This document shows positions 51,438 to 60,268 of a stretch of 64,000 bases of DNA, piece by piece (positions within the stretch are counted from its first letter, which is position 1; each line of letters starts with the position of its first letter). The notes under the pieces were generated by a model, which was given only the letters and a program-made list of their open reading frames with translations, made no database searches and was not told the DNA's origin. A program made the translations under genes and the position numbers. The DNA comes from Mucilaginibacter galii (GTDB taxonomy: Bacteria; Bacteroidota; Bacteroidia; Sphingobacteriales; Sphingobacteriaceae): NCBI RefSeq assembly GCF_014635825.1, contig NZ_BMDO01000014.1, forward strand, positions 45,888 through 109,887, written 5' to 3'.

Positions 51438-52987
51438 TATAATTTGATCTCTTCATCTTTGGCATTCAAAAACCTGAACTCGGTGATCTGGTAAGAAGGG
51501 TTAGCCTTTACCTTGATCCATTGTCCGTATTTGAAATACCATTTCATTTGGCGGCTTATGAGGCCTTGCTTAATATAGGCTTCAATGTACGGGTGTACAC
51601 AAAGCGTAATGCTTTTCTCATTTTGCTCTACCAGGATGTAATTGAAATTGTTCTCAATATCATCTATCAGCAATATGCTGGAGCGTATGGTGCCGGTACC
51701 TTTACAGGTTGGGCATACCTCGTTGGTTACAATGTTCATTTCGGGCCGCACGCGCTGGCGGGTAATTTGAACCAAACCAAACTTGCTCGGCGGCAAAATG
51801 GTGTGCTTGGCCCTATCGTGCACCATTTCATCGCGCAGATAGTCAAACAGCTCCTTACGGTTGGTAGGCTTGTGCATGTCAATAAAATCGACTACCACAA
51901 TGCCGCCCATATCGCGCAGGCGTAACTGGCGTGCAATTTCCCTTGCCGCCTCTTTATTTACCTGGAAGGCATTATCTTCCTGATTCTCCTTATTGGCTGT
52001 ACGATTGCCGCTGTTAACATCAATTACATGTAATGCTTCGGTATGCTCTATAACCAGGTATGCACCTCCGGCCAGGTTTACGGTTTTTCCAAAAGCAGAT
52101 TTGATCTGCTTTTCTACACCGTAATGTTCAAAAATAGGGTCGCGGTGTTTATGCAGGCGAACAATATTTTCCAGATCGGGCGATATATCATGCACATAAG
52201 ATTTGATCTCTTCGAAGATCGAAGGCTCATTTACATGTATATGCTGAAAATCGGCGTTCAAAATATCACGTAACAAAGTAGAGGTACGGTCAATTTCGCC
52301 CAATATTTTCTTGGCCGGTTCGGTAGCAGGTAAACGCAACATAAAAGATTCCCACTTGGATATTAAATCCAGCAGGTCTTTCTGCATTTCGGTTACCCCT
52401 TTACCTTCAGATACAGTACGAATAATTACCCCAAAATTGGCTGGCTTTATACCTTCTACTATTTTGCGCAGGCGAGTACGTTCGGTGTTGCTCTTTATCT
52501 TTTTTGAGATAGAGATCACATCAGAGAACGGCACCAGCACTACATAGCGTCCGGCAATAGACAGATCGGCACTTAGCCTCGGGCCTTTTGTTGAAATTGG
52601 CTCTTTGGCAATTTGTACCGGGATAAGCTGGTTCTTGGTTAACACTTCAGATATTTTACCCGATTTGTTAATATCATTTTCCAGCTTTAAAGCATCCAGC
52701 AATTTGGATTGATAACTACCCCCACGTACCTGTTTGGTTAATTTGAGCAGGCTTTGCACCTGCGGACCTAAATCCAGGTAGTGCAAAAAAGCATCCTTCT
52801 CGTAACCTACATCAATAAAAGCAGCATTCAGACCGGGCATTATTTTTTTAACGCGGCCTAAGTAAATATCACCAACCGTATAATTGTTGGAAATTTGCTC
52901 TTTATGAAGTTCTACGAGTTGTTTATCCTGTAACAGGGCAATGGTAGCTCCAGCTGGGGTCGAATCAATAATTAATTCTTTAATCAA
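51437..52987 (-). CDS. rng: Ribonuclease E/G family protein (RNase G)
   Basis: A 516-residue endoribonuclease for rRNA maturation and mRNA decay. The S1 domain (VGDIYLGRVKKIMPGLNAAFIDVGYEKDAFLH) is near residue 40, with the catalytic domain behind it: HVIDVNSGNRT and GGIVVVDFIDM carry the Mg-binding Asp residues, and NEVCPTCKGTG the Zn-link CPxC. The start is TTG at 52987; an in-frame TAG lies six bases upstream and the next Met is inside the S1 domain, so no ATG is available. It is last in the HU-TPR-small basic protein-rng run. Confidence 0.94.
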   Translation of the reverse strand: MIKELIIDSTPAGATIALLQDKQLVELHKEQISNNYTVGDIYLGRVKKIMPGLNAAFIDVGYEKDAFLHYLDLGPQVQSLLKLTKQVRGGSYQSKLLDALKLENDINKSGKISEVLTKNQLIPVQIAKEPISTKGPRLSADLSIAGRYVVLVPFSDVISISKKIKSNTERTRLRKIVEGIKPANFGVIIRTVSEGKGVTEMQKDLLDLISKWESFMLRLPATEPAKKILGEIDRTSTLLRDILNADFQHIHVNEPSIFEEIKSYVHDISPDLENIVRLHKHRDPIFEHYGVEKQIKSAFGKTVNLAGGAYLVIEHTEALHVIDVNSGNRTANKENQEDNAFQVNKEAAREIARQLRLRDMGGIVVVDFIDMHKPTNRKELFDYLRDEMVHDRAKHTILPPSKFGLVQITRQRVRPEMNIVTNEVCPTCKGTGTIRSSILLIDDIENNFNYILVEQNEKSITLCVHPYIEAYIKQGLISRQMKWYFKYGQWIKVKANPSYQITEFRFLNAKDEEIKL

Positions 52988-53108
52988 CTGCTACTCCATT
53001 TCTTCAAAGCGGCGAAGAGCCGCATGCTATTTGAGGATAAAACAAACACAAAAAATTTGCCTGCTACTACTCAAAGTAAGTAACAGGCAAATACACCGTT
53101 AAAACGGT

Positions 53109-53198
53109 TTATTTTTTCTTATGTCTGTTTTTTCTTAAACGTTTTTTACGTTTATGGGTAGCCATTTTATGTCTTTTACGTTTTTTACCGCTTGGCAT
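53109..53198 (-). CDS. Tiny basic ribosome-type protein (AURKAIP1/COX24, mS38/bS22-like)
   Basis: A 29-residue frame from the ATG at 53198 to TAA at 53109, sequence MPSGKKRKRHKMATHKRKKR then LRKNRHKKK. More than half of the residues are Lys, Arg or His. The pattern KKRKxHKxxxHKxKKxxxKxR resembles the C-terminal core of mitochondrial mS38 (AURKAIP1/COX24) and mycobacterial bS22, small-subunit proteins lying near the decoding site. The gene lies between the TPR gene (21-base gap) and rng, in the same direction, within an RNA-processing operon. It is below usual gene-finder length limits. That it is a ribosomal protein is a family-based inference; that it is a real gene is well supported by its composition and location. 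Confidence 0.82.
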   Translation of the reverse strand: MPSGKKRKRHKMATHKRKKRLRKNRHKKK

Positions 53199-53219
53199 AA
53201 TACTTTTTTTTAAGGTTAT

Positions 53220-54110
53220 TTAATTTTTTAATTCTTTAATATAGTCATCAATGCGCTGACTCATTGCTGGGTCGGCCATCAGTTCCTTACATTTTTGGTA
53301 GGCCGCAATAGCTTCCTGTTTTTGGCCAAGCTGTTTATAGCTTTCTGCCAGGTAAAAGTAGGGTTCTACTTCTTCCTTCTGTGCAATCATCTTCTTGAAA
53401 CGTTCCACAGCCTTAGGGTACTGGCCAGATTTCATGGCAAACTGCCCTAAGTTTAAGTTAGCGTTCCGGTTGTTAGGGTCTTTAGTTACTACATCCAGCA
53501 ACAAAGTAATACCCTGCATTGGCGAGCCGCCTTCAGCATCGGTAATACCTAAGCTGGTTTGGTTAACATACGCTATACCTAAACCTGTTTGTGCTGTAAG
53601 ATCGGCCGGTTTCAAAACCCTTGCTTTCTTAAAAGCCTTAATGGCATTGGCTACAAAAGCCGGCTGCGTTGCGGTATCCTGTGTAAACTTGTAAGCGTCG
53701 TTAAAACGGTTGCCCGCATTTAACCAATACTCGAAGCTGTTTTTAGCTTCAGCTAAATCCTGATAGTAAAACGCTGCCGGTGCCTGCTGTCCCGCGTCGT
53801 CCCATTGCTTGGCAAGGGCTAACTGCAATTTCTGCTTTTCGGCAGGTGAGTTTGCCTTTTTCAGCGACTCTTCCAATGTATTAATGGGCCCGGCAAGGTT
53901 AGCTCCAATAGCAGCTTTTGCCGGGATAGACACCATATCAACCGTTACATTAACAGCTGCTTTAGCAGGCTGCTCAGTTTGACCCGGTGCAGCCTGGGGG
54001 CCGCCATCGTGGCTGCCTTCCTGCTTAACTAAGCCTTTAACGGGCTGTGTATACAAATAGCCCATTACCGCAATAACGGCTACTACAGAAACTATTTGTT
54101 TAACGTTCAT
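53220..54110 (-). CDS. Membrane-anchored tetratricopeptide repeat protein
   Basis: A 296-residue protein with an N-terminal transmembrane helix (QIVSVVAVIAVMGYLYTQP), a Gly/Gln/Pro-rich linker, and about four to five TPR units from residue ~90 (PAEKQKLQLALAKQWDDAG, AFKKARVLKPADLTAQTGLGIAY, NRNANLNLGQFAMKSGQYPKAVERF, EPYFYLAESYKQLGQKQEAIAAYQ). TPRs bind other proteins. It starts 4 bases after the HU gene on the same strand and precedes the small basic protein and rng; this neighbourhood is conserved in Bacteroidota, but its function is not known. Confidence 0.87.
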   Translation of the reverse strand: MNVKQIVSVVAVIAVMGYLYTQPVKGLVKQEGSHDGGPQAAPGQTEQPAKAAVNVTVDMVSIPAKAAIGANLAGPINTLEESLKKANSPAEKQKLQLALAKQWDDAGQQAPAAFYYQDLAEAKNSFEYWLNAGNRFNDAYKFTQDTATQPAFVANAIKAFKKARVLKPADLTAQTGLGIAYVNQTSLGITDAEGGSPMQGITLLLDVVTKDPNNRNANLNLGQFAMKSGQYPKAVERFKKMIAQKEEVEPYFYLAESYKQLGQKQEAIAAYQKCKELMADPAMSQRIDDYIKELKN

Positions 54111-54114
54111 TTAA

Positions 54115-54417
54115 TTAAGCTTTGGTTGTTTTAGTTTTATTACCTGTTCTTACTTTTTCAACAAAAGTTTTGGCGGGTTTAAAGCTGGGTACAAAGTGCT
54201 CAGGTATAATAATTGCGGTGTTTTTTGAAATGTTACGGGCAGTTTTCTTAGCTCTTTTCTTAACTACAAAACTTCCGAAACCTCTCACGTATACATTTTC
54301 GCCGCTTACCATCGAAGTTTTAACTACTTTAAAAAACGCCTCAACAGTTTCCTGAACATCAACTTTCTCAATCCCTGTTTTAGTTGATATTTCAGCTATA
54401 ATTTCCGCCTTAGTCAT
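54115..54417 (-). CDS. HU/IHF-family DNA-binding protein
   Basis: A 100-residue nucleoid protein. TKAEIIAEISTKTGIEKVDVQ is the N-terminal helical dimer part; GENVYVRGFGSFVVKKR and the beta-arm ARNISKNTAIIIPEHFVPSFKPAKTF follow, with the conserved Pro of the arm tip replaced by an Ile/Pro-containing stretch. The Lys-rich tail is usual. It heads the run HU-TPR-small basic protein-rng and has its own promoter box; mutY is divergent. Confidence 0.93.
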   Translation of the reverse strand: MTKAEIIAEISTKTGIEKVDVQETVEAFFKVVKTSMVSGENVYVRGFGSFVVKKRAKKTARNISKNTAIIIPEHFVPSFKPAKTFVEKVRTGNKTKTTKA

Positions 54418-54468
54418 ATCTGTTTTTCTATTAATTATTTATGTAAATACTTAACTGTTTTGGGGTTG

Positions 54469-54476
54469 CAAAAGTA
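54469..54476 (-). promoter_or_regulatory. -7 box of the HU-TPR-rng operon
   Basis: On the minus strand TACTTTTG matches TAnnTTTG and lies about 52 bases before the HU ATG. No clear -33 TTG is present at 19-21 bases. Confidence 0.55.
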
Positions 54477-54595
54477 TGGGTTTAAAAGTAAAGTTTGAAA
54501 TAAAAGATGGTTTTTTTTGAAGCCCACCCAAAACAACTGCAAACAAACCAACAAATTAGTGGTTAGCCAATGGCTATTTCTTAAACTTGCACCAC

Positions 54596-55666
54596 ATGAA
54601 TTTTGCCAACGAGCTGGTGCAATGGTACCAGGAAAACAAGCGCGATCTGCCCTGGCGCCACACTACCGACCCCTACGTGATCTGGCTTTCTGAAATTATA
54701 CTGCAACAAACCCGCGTAGAACAGGGAATGCCCTATTTTAACCGTTTTTTGGCACATTACCCTACGGTAACCGACTTTGCCAACGCCACCGAAGATGATA
54801 TTTTGAAGCTTTGGCAGGGCCTGGGTTACTATTCCCGGGGCCGCAATATGCTCAAAACGGCACAGCTGGTTCAGGCACAATTTAATGGTAAATTTCCATC
54901 GGCTTACGAGGATCTGATCAAGCTGAAAGGTATTGGTGATTACACGGCTTCGGCCATATCATCTTTTGCGGCTAATGAGGCCCATGCCGTGCTTGATGGT
55001 AACGTTTTCAGGGTACTGGCACGTTATTTTGGCATAAATGAGCCTATTAACAGCACCAAGGGAATAAAGCAGTTTAAGCTTTTGGCTAACGATGTATTGA
55101 ACCGTAACCAACCTAGTATACATAACCAGGCCATGATGGAGTTTGGCGCTATGCTGTGCAAACCTAAGAACCCCGCATGCGGTACATGCCCGGTGCGCAT
55201 AGGCTGCGAAGCTTTTAAAACTAATGCCACTACTTACCTGCCGGTTAAATTAAAAACGGTAAAAGTTAAAGAGCGCTTTTTTAATTACTTTTTAACTTTT
55301 AAGAATGGCGAAGTATTGATGAACAAGCGTACAGGGAGCGATATATGGAACGGCCTTTATGATTTACCTTTAATAGAGAGCGATGACTTATTAACTATAA
55401 GTGAAATTTTGGAGCTCGAAAAAACTAAAATATACTTTGGAAGCAAAGTAACAGTAAAAGAAGTGTATGGCCTGCAAAAACACGTTTTAACGCATCAGCG
55501 GTTAATTATCAGATTTATTTGGCTTGAGAATGAGCCCCATTTTATGGAAGCTGACTGGTTTTACACCAACGTAGAAAACCTAAAAAAATTGGCATTACCT
55601 AAAATCATTTTTTTATTTCTAACTAATTTTTTTAAATTTGAAAACAATTCTCTCTTTTCTATCTAA
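54596..55666 (+). CDS. mutY: A/G-specific adenine DNA glycosylase
   Basis: A 356-residue base-excision enzyme that removes adenine mispaired with 8-oxoguanine. The ATG at 54596 is preferred over a TTG nine bases upstream. RDLPWRHTTDPYVIWLSEIILQQTRVEQ is the canonical N-terminus; the helix-hairpin-helix LKGIGDYTASAI with catalytic Asp in AHAVLDGNVFRV follows, and the [4Fe-4S] cysteines are C-x6-C-x2-C-x5-C in LCKPKNPACGTCPVRIGC. The C-terminal NUDIX-like 8-oxoG-reading domain is present (LMNKRTGSDIWNGLYDLP). The ssb start is three bases after its stop codon. Confidence 0.96.
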   Translation: MNFANELVQWYQENKRDLPWRHTTDPYVIWLSEIILQQTRVEQGMPYFNRFLAHYPTVTDFANATEDDILKLWQGLGYYSRGRNMLKTAQLVQAQFNGKFPSAYEDLIKLKGIGDYTASAISSFAANEAHAVLDGNVFRVLARYFGINEPINSTKGIKQFKLLANDVLNRNQPSIHNQAMMEFGAMLCKPKNPACGTCPVRIGCEAFKTNATTYLPVKLKTVKVKERFFNYFLTFKNGEVLMNKRTGSDIWNGLYDLPLIESDDLLTISEILELEKTKIYFGSKVTVKEVYGLQKHVLTHQRLIIRFIWLENEPHFMEADWFYTNVENLKKLALPKIIFLFLTNFFKFENNSLFSI

Positions 55667-55669
55667 TAA

Positions 55670-56092
55670 ATGTCTGGAATAAACAAAGTAATTTTAGTGG
55701 GTCACTTAGGCAAAGACCCCGAAGTTCGGTACCTTGAAGGAGGTGTATCAGTAGCGAGCTTCCCATTGGCTACCTCAGAAAGTTTTAACAAGGATGGCCG
55801 CAAAATTGAGCAAACCGAATGGCACAACATTGTAATGTGGCGCGGGTTGGCCGATGTTGCCGCCAAGTACCTGCAAAAAGGTAAATTGGTTTATATTGAA
55901 GGTAAATTGCGTACCCGTTCTTTTGAAGACAAAGCCGGTGTTAAAAAGTACACTACCGAGGTTATTGCAGAGAACTTTACCATTTTAGGGCGCAAAAGCG
56001 ATTTTGAAAACGAAACACGTCACTCTTTAAAAAGCGAAGACGCCGACAGCGATTACGACAGCCGCACCGATGCAGACGACCTGCCATTTTAA
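55670..56092 (+). CDS. ssb: Single-stranded DNA-binding protein
   Basis: A 140-residue SSB: OB-fold from MSGINKVILVGHLGKDPEVRY, with WHNIVMWRGLADVAAKYLQKGKLVYIEGKLRTRSFED, followed by an acidic tail ending in DADDLPF, the C-terminal motif that recruits partner proteins. Three bases separate it from mutY, so they share a transcript. In many Bacteroidota gldD follows mutY-ssb; here no gliding gene is present. Confidence 0.96.
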   Translation: MSGINKVILVGHLGKDPEVRYLEGGVSVASFPLATSESFNKDGRKIEQTEWHNIVMWRGLADVAAKYLQKGKLVYIEGKLRTRSFEDKAGVKKYTTEVIAENFTILGRKSDFENETRHSLKSEDADSDYDSRTDADDLPF

Positions 56093-56123
56093 TTAGCCAA
56101 TTACAAACTTGAGTTTTATAGAA

Positions 56124-56154
56124 AAAGCCCTCCTGGTACGCCAGAGAGGGCTTT
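56124..56154 (+). terminator. Terminator after ssb
   Basis: The 9-bp stem AAAGCCCTC/GAGGGCTTT (56124-56132 with 56146-56154) continues inward with CTGG/CCAG around TACG, followed by GTTTGTTTT. Confidence 0.85.
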
Positions 56155-56159
56155 GTTTG

Positions 56160-56201
56160 TTTTAGGGCCCCTCCTAAATCCTCCCCGGGAGGGAGGACTT
56201 T
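56160..56201. repeat. Intergenic palindromic repeat, family C
   Basis: C-rich arm, CCCCGGG centre and GGGAGGAC-type right arm as in the other family C copies. Confidence 0.7.
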
Positions 56202-56229
56202 TGATTGGCTTTAAGCTCTTTGTATAAGC

Positions 56230-56323
56230 TGTCATTTCGAGTGCTAACGAGAAATCTTGTTCGACTAAGCAGGTTGACTACAAGTAGCTCTAACAGGATT
56301 TCTCACTGTCGTTCAAAATGACA
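56230..56323. repeat. Intergenic palindromic repeat, family D (long copy)
   Basis: Arms 56230-56261 and 56292-56323 are inverted over 32 bases with several mismatches; the inner AGAAATCTTGTT/AACAGGATTTCT portion and outer TGTCATTT/AAATGACA ends are clear. Related to 4471-4552. Confidence 0.75.
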
Positions 56324-56339
56324 ATGCTGATTAATATTT

Positions 56340-56431
56340 ACTGCAAGAACCGAAGCAATCGCAGCACGAAAGGTAAACAGGCTACCGTTCTACGCAGAGA
56401 TTGCTTCGCTATCGCTCGCAATTGGAAGGGT
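56340..56431. repeat. Intergenic repeat, family A-type (divergent copy)
   Basis: GAACCGAAGCAATCGCAG and, further on, CTACGCAGAGATTGCTTCG form imperfect inverted arms; the right arm continues with CTATCGCTCGCAATT like family A. Confidence 0.55.
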
Positions 56432-56437
56432 TTTAAC

Positions 56438-56472
56438 CTCCTCCCTCCCGGGGAGGGCTGGGGAGGGGCTTA
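56438..56472. repeat. Intergenic palindromic repeat, family C, supplying a stop codon
   Basis: CCCTCCC, CCGGGG centre and GGGAGGGG arm; its last three bases TTA (56470-56472) are the stop codon of the DPP-IV gene on the minus strand. The 377-base gap from ssb to here contains the terminator and four repeats, no gene. Confidence 0.8.
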
Positions 56473-58650
56473 CCTCCCGCCGGGTGCGCAGTGCTCTCTT
56501 AAATATTGTGTATAAAGCGTGCTTAAATGCTGGCTTGTACCTGCCCCTTCAGATATACCGTGGGTGCGGTTAGGGTACGACATCAGTTGGAACTGCTTGT
56601 TGTATTTGATGAGTTGGTTAATGAGTTGCTCGGCATTGCTGTAATGTACGTTATCATCGCCGGTACCATGAATATAAAGCAGGTTGCCTTTCAAGTTTTT
56701 GGCATACGTAACCGGCGATCCTTTAATAAAATAAGAACGGCCTTCATCATCGGTGGGTACGCCCATATAGCGCTCCTGGTAAATATTATCGTACGAGAGC
56801 TGGTTGCCCACGGCGGCTACCGCAATACCGGTCTTGTAAATTTCGGGGTATTGGAACATGAGATTAAGCGTTGATGAACCGCCGCCGCTCCAGCCCCATA
56901 CCGCCACACGCGAGGTATCAATAAAAGCATTTTTCTTAAACAGTTCTTTAGCGCCCATGGCCTGATCACGTACGTTTAGCTGGCCAATGTTACGGTAAAT
57001 TGCCTTACGCCACTCACGGCCCTTTGGTACCGGCGAACCGCGGTTATCCATCGATGCGTAAATATAGCCATCGGCAGCCATATCGCCTGCGTACTCAAAG
57101 TTACGCCCGGCACCATAGGTATCGCTTGCAGTTGCCGAAGCAGGCTCGCCGTAAACGTAAAACACGATAGGGTATTTTTTAGCCGGGTCGAAGTTGGTGG
57201 GTTTCATCATCCAGCCATCCATGCTCACACCATCGGCAGTGGTAAGGGTAAAAAATTCGGGTTTAGTCTTAGCGGCTGTTGCATCTACCTTAATAGAGGT
57301 TGGCTTGCCGTCTAAAGGTTTATGGTCGGGCAAGTTTACAGTTTCGCGCACGGGCACGGTGTAGCTATTGTTAAACGAGTGGATAGCTACCAAACCATTA
57401 GGTGCAATATCGTAACGGTGCGTACCCGGCTGATCGGCCGGCGATATGCGTTGTGCTTCGCCGCCGCTCAGTTTTACACGGTACAGATAGCGCTGGGTAG
57501 CATTAGTTGGCGATGCCATGAAGTAAATAAAGCCATTGGTTTCATCGATCAAGTTAATGCTAATTACATCGTAGTTGCCTTTGGTTAGCAGCTTGGTTTG
57601 GCCAAAACGATCAATGCTGTAAGCATGGCGCCATCCGTCCTTTTCGCTCAGCCAAATAAATTTTTTGCCTTTATCTACCCAGTCCCAGCCTATCGGGTCT
57701 TCTTTGGCATCTATCCAAGCCTTATCATTTTCTTGGTAAATTACGCGTGATGCATTGCTGGAGATATTGCAAATAAAGATCTTGCTTTCGTTTTGCGGAC
57801 GGTTCAATTGCTGCAATATCAATTCATTTCCATTACCGGCCCATTCCATGCGGGGAATGTAGTGCTGCACGGCATCGCCCGGCACGTTGATATTGGTAGT
57901 TTTACCATCGGCCACGCTAACCACTTTTATTTTGCAAGAACTGGGGTCGGTTCCGGCTACGGGGTATTCTACGGGTACGGTGTAAGAATAGGCCGAATCT
58001 GTGGTATTCAGCATTAAATAATTACGAATCTTGCTGGCATCCAATTGCCAGTAAGCAATGTTACGGCTATCGGGCGACCAGCGGAAACCGTCGCGGCAGT
58101 CAAATTCTTCTTCGTAAGCCCAATCGAACGTACCGTTGATCAAACGTGCGGTACCATCGGTAGTTAAGGCTTTAATGTTGCCTGTGGCCAAATCTTCCAG
58201 GTAAATATTATGCTCGCTTACGTAAGCGGCCTTGGTACCATCGGGCGATATTTTGGCAAACATGAGCGATGATGCCGGACGGCCTTTACCCAGTTGTTTA
58301 AACGTTTTGGCCTGCAGGTCGTACACCCAATAATCGCCCCGTGTATCCTGACGCCAAACGCGTTTGGTATTGGTATTGATCAAAACCTTCTGGCGGTCGT
58401 CTGAAAAAAAGAAACGCCTTACCGGGATGGCGCTTTTGCCTTCGGCGGTTAAGGCTGCACGGCTTACCAGCACATTGCGTTTAGCCGCATCGCGGATGTC
58501 GAGCTCTACTACCTCGCCGCCTTGCGTGCTGTAATAATGATAGCCATCGGCAGCCCATTGCAAACCTTGCGCTTGTACAGGGCTTTGCATCAGCGCAATA
58601 GCCGCTACTAAAAAAACAGAAAAAACCGACCGGTAAATGTTAATGTTCAT
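56470..58650 (-). CDS. Exported dipeptidyl peptidase IV-like serine peptidase (S9 family)
   Basis: A 726-residue exported peptidase, cleaving N-terminal X-Pro dipeptides. Signal peptide MNINIYRSVFSVFLVAAIALMQSPVQAQ; the eight-bladed propeller domain (DTRGDYWVYDLQ, WAYEEEFDCRDGFRWSPDSRNIAYWQ with the Glu-Glu pair that binds the peptide N-terminus) covers about residues 40-480; the hydrolase domain has the catalytic Ser in WGWSGGGSS, Asp in GTGDDNVHY and His in NRTHGISEG. Length is usual for bacterial DPP-IV. The last residues HCAPGGR are encoded by the border of a family C repeat, so the true C-terminus may have been changed by repeat insertion. Confidence 0.93.
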   Translation of the reverse strand: MNINIYRSVFSVFLVAAIALMQSPVQAQGLQWAADGYHYYSTQGGEVVELDIRDAAKRNVLVSRAALTAEGKSAIPVRRFFFSDDRQKVLINTNTKRVWRQDTRGDYWVYDLQAKTFKQLGKGRPASSLMFAKISPDGTKAAYVSEHNIYLEDLATGNIKALTTDGTARLINGTFDWAYEEEFDCRDGFRWSPDSRNIAYWQLDASKIRNYLMLNTTDSAYSYTVPVEYPVAGTDPSSCKIKVVSVADGKTTNINVPGDAVQHYIPRMEWAGNGNELILQQLNRPQNESKIFICNISSNASRVIYQENDKAWIDAKEDPIGWDWVDKGKKFIWLSEKDGWRHAYSIDRFGQTKLLTKGNYDVISINLIDETNGFIYFMASPTNATQRYLYRVKLSGGEAQRISPADQPGTHRYDIAPNGLVAIHSFNNSYTVPVRETVNLPDHKPLDGKPTSIKVDATAAKTKPEFFTLTTADGVSMDGWMMKPTNFDPAKKYPIVFYVYGEPASATASDTYGAGRNFEYAGDMAADGYIYASMDNRGSPVPKGREWRKAIYRNIGQLNVRDQAMGAKELFKKNAFIDTSRVAVWGWSGGGSSTLNLMFQYPEIYKTGIAVAAVGNQLSYDNIYQERYMGVPTDDEGRSYFIKGSPVTYAKNLKGNLLYIHGTGDDNVHYSNAEQLINQLIKYNKQFQLMSYPNRTHGISEGAGTSQHLSTLYTQYLREHCAPGGR

Positions 58651-58753
58651 TACAGTAAAAGATTTTTAAAACTACCTTAGCCCCATGATATAATGCGACC
58701 TTAAAAATTGCGTTAAATTAGTATTTTAATACCATTATACCGGTTTTGCTTAC

Positions 58754-60268
58754 ATGAAAAAAATTCACCTGCTCCTTCTTTTATCCCTGTTCCAGTTTGC
58801 TGCGCATGCTCAAAACGTAAACCGCAGCAAGTTTATAAACGATAGTCTTGATAATTACATTAACCGGTCGCTTACCAACTGGCGTATACCAGGTGCTGCT
58901 GTATGTATTGTGAAAGACGGCCGCATAGTACTGCGCCGGGGCTACGGCATTAAAGAACTGGGACTTAACAACAAGGTAGATGAAAACACCCTGTTTATGA
59001 TAGGCAGCAATACCAAGGCCTTTACCGCCACGGCTATGGCCATGCTACAGGCACAAAAGAAATTAAACCTTGATGATAAGGTAACCAAATACCTGCCCGA
59101 TTTTAAACTGGATAACAAGCCCGCCGGCGAAATGACCACCCTGCGCGATCTGCTTTGCCACCGTATTGGTTTTGGCACCTTTCAGGGCGATTTTACTTAC
59201 TGGAACAGTAACCTTACCCGTAAGGAAATAGTAGAAAAAATGAGCCACGTAAAGGCTATTTATCCCTTCAGAAGCAGCTGGGGATATACTAACGCCGCCT
59301 TTTTAACCGCAGGCGAGGTCATAGAGAAGGTAACTAACAAACCATGGGAAGCTTACATTAAAGAAACGTTACTTGCACCACTGGGCATGAGCAGTACGCT
59401 AACGCTGACTAAAGACCTGGCTACGTCGTTCAACAAATCGGCTGCGCACACTTTGATTGATGGGCGATTGGCCGCTATACCTTACGCGCAGATAGACAAC
59501 ATGGCCCCTGCCGGGGCCATGAGTTCATCAGCTACCGATATGTGCAAGTGGATGCTGGCATTACTGGGCAACGGCAAAGTGGGTAATAAAGAAGTGATAC
59601 CGGCCGCCGCTATTAGAGCCACCCGCCAACCACAAATTTTAGTGGGAAATGATGATGATGCTAACTTTAGTGCCTATGGATTGGGCTGGTTTTTACAGGG
59701 CTACAAGGGCCACCGCATGGTAATGCATACCGGCGGCGTAAACGGCTTTGTATCATCAGTTACTTTAATACCCGATCAAAACCTGGGCATTGTAATATTG
59801 ACCAACAGCGATCAAAACGACCTGATAGAAACCCTGAACCTCGACATTATTGATGCCTACCTGAAACAGTCTAACGTTAACCATGGCAACGAGGCTCTTA
59901 CAGCAGTAAAAGCACAACAACAGCGCGATTTGCAAACCGATAAACTCAAACGTGATACGGTGATGTTAAACCTGCGCCCTGCACTTAGTTTAAACGATTA
60001 TACCGGCAAATACAGTAATGACCTGTATGGGAACCTCACCATTACCAAAGGCGAGCTAAACGACCTGGAAGTGCGTTTTGAGCATCATCCTAAAATGTTT
60101 GCCAAATTACAACCACTGGGTGGCAACCGCTTTTATGTCACTTTTTCTGATCCAGTTTTTGGCAAAGCGGTTTTCCCTTTCACGGTACAAAATAATAAGG
60201 TGGTAAGCTTAAAGGTAAAAGTGGCCGATTTTGTAGAGTACACCCCTTACGAGTTTAAAAAGAAATAA
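58754..60268 (+). CDS. Exported serine hydrolase, class C beta-lactamase/DD-peptidase family
   Basis: A 504-residue exported protein with signal peptide MKKIHLLLLLSLFQFAAHAQ. Penicillin-binding-type active site: SNTK at Ser85/Lys88, YTN at Tyr179-Asn181, and HTGG in place of KTG (VMHTGGVNG). Residues ~400-504 form a DUF3471-like beta domain (LNDYTGKYSNDLYGNLTI). Such proteins are esterases or D-amino peptidases rather than true beta-lactamases; substrate unknown. It is divergent from DPP-IV and has its own terminator. Confidence 0.9.
   Translation: MKKIHLLLLLSLFQFAAHAQNVNRSKFINDSLDNYINRSLTNWRIPGAAVCIVKDGRIVLRRGYGIKELGLNNKVDENTLFMIGSNTKAFTATAMAMLQAQKKLNLDDKVTKYLPDFKLDNKPAGEMTTLRDLLCHRIGFGTFQGDFTYWNSNLTRKEIVEKMSHVKAIYPFRSSWGYTNAAFLTAGEVIEKVTNKPWEAYIKETLLAPLGMSSTLTLTKDLATSFNKSAAHTLIDGRLAAIPYAQIDNMAPAGAMSSSATDMCKWMLALLGNGKVGNKEVIPAAAIRATRQPQILVGNDDDANFSAYGLGWFLQGYKGHRMVMHTGGVNGFVSSVTLIPDQNLGIVILTNSDQNDLIETLNLDIIDAYLKQSNVNHGNEALTAVKAQQQRDLQTDKLKRDTVMLNLRPALSLNDYTGKYSNDLYGNLTITKGELNDLEVRFEHHPKMFAKLQPLGGNRFYVTFSDPVFGKAVFPFTVQNNKVVSLKVKVADFVEYTPYEFKKK

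Noticed and set aside
56318..56515. Plus-strand frame containing PPGEGWGG
   Set aside because: It is built from family A and C repeats and runs into the DPP-IV gene on the other strand.
58754..60268. Antibiotic-resistance beta-lactamase
   Set aside because: HTGG replaces KTG and a DUF3471-like domain follows, as in esterase/peptidase-type members.
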